DNA of 5,645 nt, taken from the NCBI GenBank assembly GCA_947457975.1, contig CANGYC010000164.1, positions 1 to 5,645 on the forward strand, read 5' to 3'. The notes below the pieces were generated by a model that worked only from the letters and a program-made list of their open reading frames with translations, made no database searches and was not told the DNA's origin. Position numbers and translations under genes: made by a program. This DNA is from Comamonadaceae bacterium. Lineage in GTDB: Bacteria; Pseudomonadota; Gammaproteobacteria; Burkholderiales; Burkholderiaceae_C. Below are positions 1-5,645 of the stretch, piece after piece. Positions within the stretch are counted from its first letter, which is position 1. Each line of letters starts with the position of its first letter.

Positions 1-509
1 AGGGCCGCATCCACACCAGCGCCTGCACGGTGGCGGTGCTGCCCGAGCCCGACGAGGCCCAGGCGGTGCAGATCAACCCGTCTGAGCTGCGCATCGACAC
101 CTTCCGAGCCAGCGGGGCGGGCGGCCAGCACATCAACAAAACCGATTCGGCCGTGCGCATCACGCACCTGCCCACCGGCATCGTGGCCGAATGCCAGGAC
201 GACCGCAGCCAGCACCGCAACAAGGCCAAGGCACTGCAGGTGCTGGCCGCCCGCATCCAGGAAAAAGACCGCAGCGAACGTGCCGCCAAGGACGCAGCCC
301 TGCGCAAAGGCCTGATCGGCAGTGGCGACCGCAGCGACCGCATCCGCACCTACAACTTTCCGCAGGGCCGCCTGACCGACCACCGCATCAACCTCACGCT
401 CTACAAACTCAGCCACATCATGGAAGGCGAGCTGGGCGACGTGGTCACGGCCTTGCTGGTGGCGCGCGGCGCTGAGCAGCTGGCCGATCTCGAAAGCCAG
501 GGCGCATGA
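1..509 (+). CDS. prfA: Peptide chain release factor 1 (RF1), C-terminal part; 5' end outside window
   Basis: RF1 recognises UAA and UAG stop codons in the ribosomal A site and triggers hydrolysis of peptidyl-tRNA. The reading frame is open from base 3 (first codons read [14 protein letters not shown], a typical RF1 stretch before the catalytic domain) to the TGA at 507-509, giving about 168 residues, roughly the last half of a ~360-residue protein. The catalytic GGQ is encoded at 120-128 in the context [15 protein letters not shown]. Further on, [18 protein letters not shown] followed by a [15 protein letters not shown] segment is the RF1-type signature and differs from the usual RF2 wording. 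The GTG at 30 is an internal valine codon, not a start, because the conserved sequence continues upstream of it. The stop overlaps the prmC start (ATGA, 506-509). The codon-recognition domain lies mostly upstream and cannot be inspected. Confidence 0.97.
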   Translation, partial: GRIHTSACTVAVLPEPDEAQAVQINPSELRIDTFRASGAGGQHINKTDSAVRITHLPTGIVAECQDDRSQHRNKAKALQVLAARIQEKDRSERAAKDAALRKGLIGSGDRSDRIRTYNFPQGRLTDHRINLTLYKLSHIMEGELGDVVTALLVARGAEQLADLESQGA

Positions 510-1354
510 GCCTGGCCGACGCCTTGGCGCAGGCGCGCCACATGGGCCTGGACGCATTGGATGCGCAACTGCTGCTCCTGCACCTGCTGGGGCGCACGGA
601 TGACCGCGCCTGGCTGCGCGCGCACGACACCGATGCACTCCCACCCGGCGTGGCCCCAGCATGGCAAGAGCTGTGCCGACGTCGGCTGGCCGGCGAACCC
701 GTGGCTTACCTGGTGGGTCGCAAGGAATTCTTTGGCCTCCCGCTGGCTGTCGATGCGCGCGTGCTGGTGCCCCGGCCGGACACCGAGACCCTGGTGGAAT
801 GGGCGCTCGAGCTGCATGGCCCGGCGCCCCTGAAGGTGGTTGATCTGGGCACTGGCAGCGGCGCCATCGCCCTGGCCCTCCAGCATGCACGCCCGGCCTG
901 GGAGGTGTGGGCGGTCGACGCCAGTGCGCAAGCCCTGACGGTGGCCAGGACCAATGCCACACAACTGGCCCTGCCCGTCCGTTTCCATCAGGGCGATTGG
1001 CTGAGCACCCTGCCCGGCCCCTTTGACTTGATCGTCAGCAACCCGCCCTACATCGCTGAGGACGATGGCCACTTGCCTGCGCTGCGCCATGAGCCGCAGA
1101 GCGCGCTTGTCTCAGGCAGGGACGGGCTCGATGACCTGCGCAAGATCATCGGGCAGGCCACCACCCGGCTCGTGCCCGGCGGCTGGCTGCTGCTCGAGCA
1201 TGGGCACAACCAATCGGCCTCGGTGCAAACCCTGCTCCAGGCGGCGGGCTGGACTGAGGTAGGCAGCCGCCAGGACCTGGCGGGCATCGTCCGCTGCACC
1301 GGCGCTCGCCTGCCCAGCCCCATGAACAGCAAGCCCTTGACCCAAGGCCGATAA
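506..1354 (+). CDS. prmC: Release factor glutamine methyltransferase PrmC (HemK)
   Basis: PrmC uses S-adenosylmethionine to N5-methylate the glutamine of the GGQ motif in RF1 and RF2, which speeds peptide release. The 282-residue product matches the family length. Visible in order: a helical N-terminal substrate-binding part (1-85) ending in [16 protein letters not shown] (63-78), the VLVPRPDTE element (87-94), the SAM-binding motif [10 protein letters not shown] (111-120), an acidic residue at the end of the next strand (AVDAS, 136-140), and the catalytic NPPY (179-182), characteristic of N5-glutamine methyltransferases. The last ~15 residues (after CTGARLP) look like a nonconserved tail. 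The ATG at 506 overlaps the prfA stop by four bases with no strong Shine-Dalgarno, so translation is probably coupled to prfA, whose product is its substrate. HemK is an old name from a mistaken link to heme synthesis. Confidence 0.97.
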   Translation: MSLADALAQARHMGLDALDAQLLLLHLLGRTDDRAWLRAHDTDALPPGVAPAWQELCRRRLAGEPVAYLVGRKEFFGLPLAVDARVLVPRPDTETLVEWALELHGPAPLKVVDLGTGSGAIALALQHARPAWEVWAVDASAQALTVARTNATQLALPVRFHQGDWLSTLPGPFDLIVSNPPYIAEDDGHLPALRHEPQSALVSGRDGLDDLRKIIGQATTRLVPGGWLLLEHGHNQSASVQTLLQAAGWTEVGSRQDLAGIVRCTGARLPSPMNSKPLTQGR

Positions 1355-1385
1355 TTGGTGCATCTCCGTTGAAAGACCCTAGACC

Positions 1386-1706
1386 ATGAACGATACCCAA
1401 GAGCGCATCGACCAGATCGTCAAATCCAGCGAGGTAGTGCTTTTCATGAAAGGCACCGCCCAGTTCCCCATGTGCGGCTTTTCGGGCCGCGCCATCCAGA
1501 TCCTCAAGGCCTGCGGCGTGGCCAAGCCCGCCACGGTCAATGTGCTGGAAGATGAGGCCGTGCGCCAAGGCATCAAGGAATACAGCCAGTGGCCGACCAT
1601 TCCTCAGCTCTACATCAAGGGCGAGTTCGTGGGTGGCTCGGACATCATGATGGAGATGTACGAAAACGGCGAGCTCCAGCAGCTGCTTGGCAACCCGCCC
1701 GCCTGA
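1386..1706 (+). CDS. grxD: Monothiol glutaredoxin, CGFS type
   Basis: A 106-residue class II (monothiol) glutaredoxin. This family binds a [2Fe-2S] cluster together with glutathione and acts in iron-sulfur cluster transfer and iron homeostasis in the cytosol rather than as a general disulfide reductase. The single active-site motif CGFS is at residues 30-33, preceded by the conserved VVLFMKGT (17-24). The cis-proline element WPTIPQLYI is at 69-77 and the glutathione-binding GGSD at 83-86. Length and motif spacing are standard. The ATG at 1386 gives the usual N-terminus ([12 protein letters not shown]). Only a weak purine patch (GAAAG, 1371-1375) precedes it. The gene lies 31 bases after prmC and is followed by a strong terminator, so it is probably the last gene of the rightward unit. 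A GATAAT hexamer at the prmC stop could give it a promoter of its own, but no matching -35 was found. Confidence 0.97.
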   Translation: MNDTQERIDQIVKSSEVVLFMKGTAQFPMCGFSGRAIQILKACGVAKPATVNVLEDEAVRQGIKEYSQWPTIPQLYIKGEFVGGSDIMMEMYENGELQQLLGNPPA

Positions 1707-1711
1707 ACTAA

Positions 1712-1725
1712 CGCCCGATCGGGCG
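1712..1725. repeat. 14-bp perfect palindrome between the convergent gene blocks
   Basis: CGCCCGATCGGGCG equals its own reverse complement. It lies six bases after the grxD stop and about ten bases before the intrinsic terminator. As RNA it could form a 5-bp GC stem with a GATC loop on either strand. On the - strand it is followed by TTAGTTC, so it could be a weak terminator for the leftward unit. It could also be a protein-binding dyad. The palindrome is plain to see, but its role is inference. Confidence 0.6.
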
Positions 1726-1735
1726 CTTTGAACAC

Positions 1736-1771
1736 AAGCCGCGCAGGGCCTCAAGGCCAGCGCGGCTTTTT
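1736..1771 (+). terminator. Intrinsic (rho-independent) terminator after grxD
   Basis: A perfect 9-bp stem pairs AAGCCGCGC (1736-1744) with GCGCGGCTT (1760-1768). Inside it a second GGCC/GGCC stem (1747-1750 with 1755-1758) closes a TCAA loop, separated from the outer stem by a small internal bulge. Five T residues (1767-1771) follow on the + strand, partly within the stem base. This fits termination of rightward transcription about 30 bases past the grxD stop. On the - strand the hairpin is followed by a mixed sequence with few T residues, so it should work less well for the convergent leftward unit. Confidence 0.88.
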
Positions 1772-1783
1772 GACGTGGGCAAC

Positions 1784-2050
1784 TCAGTCGGTATAGCCGG
1801 TGCAGGCGCCCGCATTGGGGCGGCCCTTGCATTCGCGCCGCAAGCGGGCCTGGCGTTCGGCGGTGGTCTCACCCGATCCCCCCGCTGCATTCGCCCGAGG
1901 TGCAGCCGCCTGCTTTGGCGACTTCTTGGGTTCTTTCTTGGCCGCTCCGGCATCGGCCGCAGGCGTGTCCGCCCGCTCGGCCGCATGGACAGGTGCAGCC
2001 ATAAAACCTGCCACTTGGATCAGGACGATGAGCAGGAGCAGGCGTCTCAT
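1784..2050 (-). CDS. Small predicted exported protein with two C-terminal cysteines, function unknown
   Basis: The chosen start is the ATG at 2050, seven bases after the yacG stop, giving 88 residues. The N-terminus (MRRLLLLIVLIQVAGFMAAP then VHA) is a textbook Sec signal peptide: two arginines, a hydrophobic core, and an AXA-type cleavage site after about residue 23. The mature ~65 residues begin with a low-complexity Ala/Lys/Pro/Gly region (about 24-60), probably disordered, then a charged segment ERQARLRREC and an ending CKGRPNAGACTGYTD with cysteines at 74 and 83. In the periplasm these could form a disulfide. There is no lipobox cysteine after the signal, so a lipoprotein is unlikely. 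The frame stays open upstream to 2218, but that extension overlaps yacG and would bury the signal peptide. It is probably the last gene of the leftward unit, coupled to yacG. I do not recognise the family, and its function cannot be derived from pilus or YacG neighbours. Confidence 0.8.
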   Translation of the reverse strand: MRRLLLLIVLIQVAGFMAAPVHAAERADTPAADAGAAKKEPKKSPKQAAAPRANAAGGSGETTAERQARLRRECKGRPNAGACTGYTD

Positions 2051-2057
2051 CGGGCAC

Positions 2058-2264
2058 TTACTGAAGCCGGGGGTCGCCGAAAGCCTGGTCTTCAGGCGGG
2101 GCTTCGGCAGGAACACGGAAGCCCTCACTGGCCCAGGCCCCGAAGTCGACGTTCTTGCAGCGCGCGCAGCAAAAAGGACGAAAAGAGTTTTCCGGACCGT
2201 AGACGCTGGGGCCCCCACAGGCAGGGCAATTCACAAGGCGGGAGGTGTGAGAGGCAGAACTCAT
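2058..2264 (-). CDS. yacG: DNA gyrase inhibitor YacG (zinc-binding)
   Basis: YacG is a small zinc protein that binds GyrB and inhibits gyrase supercoiling in E. coli. The 68-residue product shows the family signature: CPACGG (Cys13 and Cys16), then FRPFCCARCKNVDFGAW with the second ligand pair Cys32 and Cys36, ending in a variable acidic tail (PAEAPPEDQAFGDP). The usual Ser after Cys32 is replaced by Cys33, giving a CC doublet that still keeps the C-x3-C spacing. The ATG at 2264 is preferred because family members start roughly ten residues before the first CxxC. An ATG at 2288 and a GTG at 2297, directly abutting the zapD stop, are in frame and would add 8 or 11 residues. None has a convincing Shine-Dalgarno, so the start is uncertain. 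It sits between zapD and the small exported protein gene. Confidence 0.92.
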   Translation of the reverse strand: MSSASHTSRLVNCPACGGPSVYGPENSFRPFCCARCKNVDFGAWASEGFRVPAEAPPEDQAFGDPRLQ

Positions 2265-2297
2265 GATGCTCGTGCCCGGCCGCTGCATGCGCAGCAC

Positions 2298-3053
2298 TCA
2301 GGCGCAGTAGGTGAGCTCGAATTGTGCGTCTTCGCTCACCGATTGCAAGCGTTGCGCCTCGGTGAAGCGGACGAAGCGCACCGACACCATCAGGCGATTG
2401 GCGCTGATCTCCGGAATAAGCCCGAGCTGCGGATCGATGCGCAGACGCAGCAGCTGAAAGCTGCGCCCCTGGGGCAGGCTCTGCTGGAAATGCCCGCCGC
2501 TGCCCATGACTTTCTGGGGCGACCCCGCATCGCGCACGAGCTTGAGCAGGATGTCCGTGGCCTCGGCCAGGGGCAAGAGGCTGGCCATCCAGCCGTGCAG
2601 GTCGGCACGGCGGCGGTCGGCATCAAAGTGCTGCCAGGCGTGATAGGCCGGCAGGTCGAATTCGCAGGTGCCCCCGGGGATGCTGGCGCGGCTGCGCACA
2701 CCCATGAGCCACTCAATCTCGGTCAGGGGCAGACCCGTCTTGCCGTGCAACTCGTTGAGGGCTGCAAAGCGGGCATCCAACTGGCCGATCACCTGGTCCA
2801 GGGCCGCCTCGGAAATCGCGGGATTGCCCCGGTAGCTGTTAAGGAGGTGTTTTTGCTTTTCGAGGTCCTTGAGGACGTCGGTCTTGAGCTCCGCGCGACC
2901 AGCGACCTCCATGACCTCGAAGATGGTGGTGATCGCGTAATGATGATCGGTGGCGCTGCTGCGCGCGGCCAGCTCGCCCAAGCGGGCGAAAAGGTGCTCC
3001 AGTCGCAGATACGTGCGGATGCGTTCGTTGAATGGATACTCGTAAAGGATCAC
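2298..3053 (-). CDS. zapD: Cell division protein ZapD (Z-ring-associated, DUF1342/YacF)
   Basis: ZapD is a cytoplasmic dimer that cross-links FtsZ filaments through the FtsZ C-terminal tail and stabilises the division ring. The 251 residues match the family length (about 250). Diagnostic segments are the N-terminal YEYPFNERIRTYLRLEHLF (4-22), an ELKTDVLKDLEKQK helix (55-68), the loop SIPGGTCEFDLPAYHAW (124-140), and a C-terminal beta-rich half. The start is a GTG at 3053. It is effectively forced: the same frame has no ATG, GTG or TTG between it and the coaE stop codon, which is the in-frame upstream stop, and it places the conserved ILYEYPF at the N-terminus as expected. The upstream 45-base gap carries an A7 run and no good Shine-Dalgarno. 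The order coaE-zapD-yacG is common in proteobacteria. Confidence 0.97.
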   Translation of the reverse strand: MILYEYPFNERIRTYLRLEHLFARLGELAARSSATDHHYAITTIFEVMEVAGRAELKTDVLKDLEKQKHLLNSYRGNPAISEAALDQVIGQLDARFAALNELHGKTGLPLTEIEWLMGVRSRASIPGGTCEFDLPAYHAWQHFDADRRRADLHGWMASLLPLAEATDILLKLVRDAGSPQKVMGSGGHFQQSLPQGRSFQLLRLRIDPQLGLIPEISANRLMVSVRFVRFTEAQRLQSVSEDAQFELTYCA

Positions 3054-3098
3054 GGCGTTGTCTTTTTTTAAACCGCTAGAGAGGCCAAAGCCAGCGCA

Positions 3099-3713
3099 TC
3101 ATAGCCCGAAGCATTCCCAGGCCTGGGCCACCAGAGCGTCGAGTTCTTCGAGTCCCACTGCCTGGTTGCACAAACAGACATCGGCCGCGGCCAGCCGCAT
3201 GGATCGGCTGGCCTGGCTGGCGATGACCTTCTCGACGGACTCCCGGCTCCAGCCGCTGCGCTGCATGACGCGCTGCACCTGTTGCTCCGCACTGCAATCG
3301 ACCACCAGCACGGCGTCAAGCTGCGAGCGCCAGCGGCCCGACTCGACGAGCAGGGGCACATCAAACACCACGCAGGCCACACCGCTGCGTTGAGCCTGTG
3401 CCGTGCGCAAGGCCGTCTCCTGGGTAACCAGAGGATGGATGATGGCCTCCAGCCTGGCACGGGCCGCCGGTTCGCTGAACACCAGTTGCCGCATGGCGTC
3501 TCGGTCCAGGGCGCCGTCCCGCGCCAAGAAGGAGGGACCGAAGGCGCTGGCAATGGCCGGCATGGCCGCCCCGCCGGGTTGGGTGAGGCTGCGTGAAATC
3601 GCATCGGCATCCACAACGGCGGCGCCACGCCGGGCCAGCATGGCCGCGACGGTACTTTTGCCGCTGCCGATGCCCCCGGTCAAGCCCAGGCGCCAGGGTG
3701 AGTGGTGGTTCAT
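3099..3713 (-). CDS. coaE: Dephospho-CoA kinase
   Basis: CoaE phosphorylates the 3'-hydroxyl of the ribose in dephospho-CoA using ATP, the last step of coenzyme A synthesis. The 204-residue product has family length. Visible are the Walker A P-loop LGLTGGIGSGKST (9-21), the substrate-site DADAISR (35-41), IIHPLV with the conserved HP (91-96), and FDVPLLVESG (117-126). Two adjacent ATG codons, at 3716 and 3713, are both possible. I give 3713 (MNHHSPWRLGLTGG); 3716 adds one Met. The open frame runs up to 3839, but that part overlaps pilD and lacks CoaE character. The start lies 10-13 bases after the pilD stop with no clear Shine-Dalgarno, suggesting coupling. A 45-base gap separates it from zapD. 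Confidence 0.97.
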   Translation of the reverse strand: MNHHSPWRLGLTGGIGSGKSTVAAMLARRGAAVVDADAISRSLTQPGGAAMPAIASAFGPSFLARDGALDRDAMRQLVFSEPAARARLEAIIHPLVTQETALRTAQAQRSGVACVVFDVPLLVESGRWRSQLDAVLVVDCSAEQQVQRVMQRSGWSRESVEKVIASQASRSMRLAAADVCLCNQAVGLEELDALVAQAWECFGL

Positions 3714-3726
3714 CATGAAGAAGCCA

Positions 3727-4602
3727 TCATAGGTAGGGCCACCAGTAGCCCGGGCCCAGCAGCATCGCCAGAAATCCGGCCAGGGCCAGGAAAGGTCCGA
3801 AGGGCATGGGCTGGCCGGCCTGCAGGCGACCCAGGCCACGCAGGCTCAGACCGACGGCCGCCCCGGCGAAAGAGGCCACGAGCACCACGGGCAACAAGGC
3901 GGCCCAACCGAACCAGGCGCCCAGGGCGGCCAGCAGCTTGAAGTCGCCATGACCCATGCCCTCCTGACCGGTCACCCCCTTGAAAAGATGGTAGACCAGC
4001 CACAGGCAGAGGTAGCCCCCTGCTGCCCCCCACACTGCATCGTGCAGGCCGGTCCAAGGGTTCCAGCCCAGAGCAGCAGCCACCAGGCCGCCCCACAACA
4101 GAGGCAAGGTGATCTCGTCGGGCAGCAGTTGGGTGTCCCAATCGATGCACGCCAGCGTCAGCAAGCTGCCGGTGAAACCACACCAAAGCCAGCCTGCAGG
4201 GGTGAACCCCCAGCGCCAAAAACACCAGGCAAAAAGCCCGGCCGTGGCCAGCTCGACCGCGGGGTAACGCCAGCTGATGGCAGCGCTGCAGGCCGCACAG
4301 CGCCCGCGCAGGAGAACGAAACTCAGCAGGGGGATGTTCTCGTGCCAGGCCAGCGCATGGCCACACGAGGGGCAATGCGAGCCGGGTCGGGCCAGGTGGT
4401 AAGGATGTGCGTGCACCCCTTCGGCCGGCAAGGCCTGTGATGCTGGGCCGCCGTCTTGCTGCTGCGCTTGCCATTGAGCCACGTCCTGCGCCCATTGCCG
4501 CTCCATCATGCGCGGCAGGCGGTGGATCACCACGTTGAGAAAACTACCCACGATCAGGCCCAGCCCCAGACCCATTGCAATCAAGAGCGTCGAGCTCGAC
4601 AT
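3727..4602 (-). CDS. pilD: Prepilin peptidase / N-methyltransferase of type IV pili
   Basis: An inner-membrane aspartyl protease that cleaves the leader of type IV prepilins and pseudopilins and methylates the new N-terminus. The 291 residues show the full bifunctional form. There is a first membrane helix leading into GSFLNVVIHRLPRMMERQW (19-37). A cytoplasmic domain has two zinc-type pairs (CPSC 77-80 and CAAC 102-105) around HENIPLLSFVLLRGRC. Then comes the membrane protease domain with the aspartates of IDWDTQLLPDEITLP (153-167) and the second catalytic Asp220 in GMGHGDFKLL, and a late FGPFLALAG (268-276). Several hydrophobic segments follow one another, as expected of a polytopic protein. 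The ATG at 4602 shares one base with the pilC stop (TGATG). Pairing with pilC supports the type IV pilus assignment, although such enzymes can also serve type II secretion. Confidence 0.97.
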   Translation of the reverse strand: MSSSTLLIAMGLGLGLIVGSFLNVVIHRLPRMMERQWAQDVAQWQAQQQDGGPASQALPAEGVHAHPYHLARPGSHCPSCGHALAWHENIPLLSFVLLRGRCAACSAAISWRYPAVELATAGLFAWCFWRWGFTPAGWLWCGFTGSLLTLACIDWDTQLLPDEITLPLLWGGLVAAALGWNPWTGLHDAVWGAAGGYLCLWLVYHLFKGVTGQEGMGHGDFKLLAALGAWFGWAALLPVVLVASFAGAAVGLSLRGLGRLQAGQPMPFGPFLALAGFLAMLLGPGYWWPYL

Positions 4603-5645
4603 CAGGTGATCTGCCCCATTTGGAAAATGGGCAGGTACAGCGCGACCACCAGGCCGCCGATCACCACACCCAGCAGCAAGATGATGGCGGGCTCCAGCAG
4701 GCTGGATAAGCGGCTGACGCGCTCATCGACTTCGCGTTCATGGAACTCGGCCACCTTGGCGAGCATGCCCTCGAGCGCGCCGGACTCCTCACCGATGGCG
4801 CACATCTGCAGCACCATGGGTGAAAAAAGCCCGGTGTCGGCCATGGCCACATGCAAGCTGCTGCCCCGGGACAGTTCTTCGCGCAGGCGCCCGCAGGCAT
4901 CAGCGTACAGGTACGGGCCAGCCGCTCCCCGGACTGCCGACATGGCATCGACCAGCGGCAGGCCGGCCGCCAGCAGCCCTGAGAGGGTGCGGCTCCACCG
5001 CGCCACGGCCGCTTCATGCATCAAGGAGCCCAACTGCGGCAGGCTCAGCAGAACACCCTCGATGCGACGGCGAAACGGCTCGCTATGTCGCCAGCGCTGA
5101 ACACCGGCCAGCAGCAGCGCCAGACCCAAGATCAGCCAGACAGGCCCCTGCTCGGCCAGGCCACGGCTGATGGCCATGACCAAGCGCGTGGGCGCTGGAA
5201 GTTGCGAGCCGAACGAGGCAAAAACCCCTTCGAACGACGGCACCACCGCCACCATGACCACGGCCACGACGAGCACCGCCACGCCCAACACCAAGGCCGG
5301 ATAGGCCAGCGCTGATCGCACCTTCGATTGCAAGGCTTGGGATTTTTCAAGGTCGGTGGCCATGCGCGCGAGCAAGGCATCGAGCTGGCCCGAGGCTTCG
5401 CCGGCCTCTACGAGATGGGCGTACAGCGGGGGGAAAGCGCGGGGGTGCTTGCGCAAGGCCGTGCTCAGGGCCAGGCCCGCCTCCAGATCGGCATGCAGCT
5501 GGTCCACCAGTGCGGACATGCCCGTGTGGCGCAGCCCCTGGCGGATGACCTGCAGGCTCTGCAACAGTGCAATGCCCGCCCCGAGCAAAGTGGCCAGTTG
5601 TCGCGTGAACAGCACCACGTCCCGGGACTGCACGGCCCGCCGCCG
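4602..5645 (-). CDS. pilC: Type IV pilus inner-membrane platform protein PilC (GspF family); N-terminus outside window
   Basis: PilC is the polytopic inner-membrane platform on which the PilB/PilT ATPases act to build or retract pili. The frame is open from the right window edge (RRRA before the GTG at 5633) to the TGA at 4602-4604: 347 residues of a protein usually near 400, so about 60 N-terminal residues are missing. The GTG at 5633 is internal, since it begins directly at the family segment LFTRQLATLLGAGIALLQ. Two T2SSF repeats are visible. The first runs from that segment through LVEAGEASGQLDALL to the hydrophobic helix ALVLGVAVLVVAVVMVAVV. The second starts at ARWSRTLSGLLAAGLPLVDA, has AIGEESGALEGML, and ends in the helix EPAIILLLGVVIGGLVVAL and YLPIFQMG. 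A third hydrophobic stretch (WLILGLALLLAGV) lies between them. The YLPIF ending and the adjacent pilD favour PilC over GspF. Confidence 0.95.
   Translation of the reverse strand, partial: RRRAVQSRDVVLFTRQLATLLGAGIALLQSLQVIRQGLRHTGMSALVDQLHADLEAGLALSTALRKHPRAFPPLYAHLVEAGEASGQLDALLARMATDLEKSQALQSKVRSALAYPALVLGVAVLVVAVVMVAVVPSFEGVFASFGSQLPAPTRLVMAISRGLAEQGPVWLILGLALLLAGVQRWRHSEPFRRRIEGVLLSLPQLGSLMHEAAVARWSRTLSGLLAAGLPLVDAMSAVRGAAGPYLYADACGRLREELSRGSSLHVAMADTGLFSPMVLQMCAIGEESGALEGMLAKVAEFHEREVDERVSRLSSLLEPAIILLLGVVIGGLVVALYLPIFQMGQIT

Noticed and set aside
401..1090. 229-codon open frame on the - strand opposite prfA/prmC
   Set aside because: Codon-aligned antisense of prmC; long only because the sense gene lacks TTA/CTA/TCA codons. 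No protein family resemblance.
1337..1355. TTGACC with GATAAT as a complete sigma-70 promoter
   Set aside because: The spacer is only 7 bases, far from the 16-18 needed.
1146..1832. 228-codon open frame on the - strand covering grxD
   Set aside because: Codon-aligned antisense of grxD that also runs through the terminator region and the end of prmC; low-complexity composition.
2051..2218. Upstream extension of the small exported protein
   Set aside because: It lies fully inside yacG in another frame and would place the signal peptide at residue 57.
1800..3071. 423-codon open frame on the + strand opposite zapD, yacG and the small exported gene
   Set aside because: Its codons are exactly complementary to those of zapD and yacG, a phase in which antisense stops arise only from TTA, CTA and TCA codons, which are rare in GC-rich genes. 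The product has no recognisable domain and the sense strand carries clear families.
3714..3839. Upstream extension of the coaE frame to an earlier start
   Set aside because: It would overlap pilD by more than 100 bases and add a Trp/Pro/Cys-rich tail not seen in CoaE; the P-loop normally lies within the first ~20 residues.
3713..4495. 260-codon open frame in another frame of the pilD strand
   Set aside because: Arg/Gly/Ala-rich shadow frame within pilD, which has complete catalytic and zinc motifs in its own frame.
4456..5100. 214-codon + strand open frame opposite pilC and pilD
   Set aside because: Ser/Arg-rich shadow frame spanning the pilC-pilD junction; no domain and both sense genes are intact.
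1..5645. Mobile element, CRISPR, prophage, tRNA/rRNA or novel defence system
   Set aside because: No direct-repeat array, transposase, integrase, att-like repeat or RNA gene pattern was seen; nearly all bases are accounted for by intact housekeeping and pilus genes.

Overview
The window looks like ordinary core chromosome from a GC-rich betaproteobacterium, most likely Burkholderiales and plausibly Comamonadaceae. This is inferred from protein character (RF1, PrmC, GrxD, ZapD, YacG, PilC and PilD all read as proteobacterial orthologues), the strong G/C preference at third codon positions, and the gene order pilC-pilD-coaE-zapD-yacG. No database search was possible, so the taxonomic call is an inference.

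Layout: two convergent gene blocks meet at a short intergenic region. The rightward block (1-1706) holds the 3' half of prfA (peptide chain release factor 1), prmC (the methyltransferase that modifies the release-factor GGQ glutamine; ATGA overlap with prfA) and grxD (CGFS monothiol glutaredoxin). It ends in a clear intrinsic terminator at 1736-1771. The leftward block, read from the right edge down to 1784, holds pilC (5' end cut off by the window), pilD (overlaps the pilC stop by one base), coaE, zapD, yacG and a small gene for a predicted exported protein of unknown function. All gaps in the leftward block are short (46 bases or fewer, depending on the yacG start), so it is probably one transcription unit with promoters upstream, outside the window.

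Functionally, the rightward block links translation termination (RF1 and its modifying enzyme) to an iron-sulfur-associated glutaredoxin. The leftward block starts with type IV pilus assembly (inner-membrane platform PilC, prepilin peptidase PilD), continues with the last step of coenzyme A synthesis (CoaE), Z-ring bundling (ZapD) and a zinc protein that inhibits DNA gyrase (YacG), and ends with the unknown exported protein.

No mobile element, tRNA, rRNA, CRISPR array, prophage signature or broken gene is visible. I found no candidate for a novel multi-gene system. The least explained item is the small two-cysteine exported protein at 1784-2050. Many long alternative frames exist, but they are shadows expected in GC-rich coding DNA.
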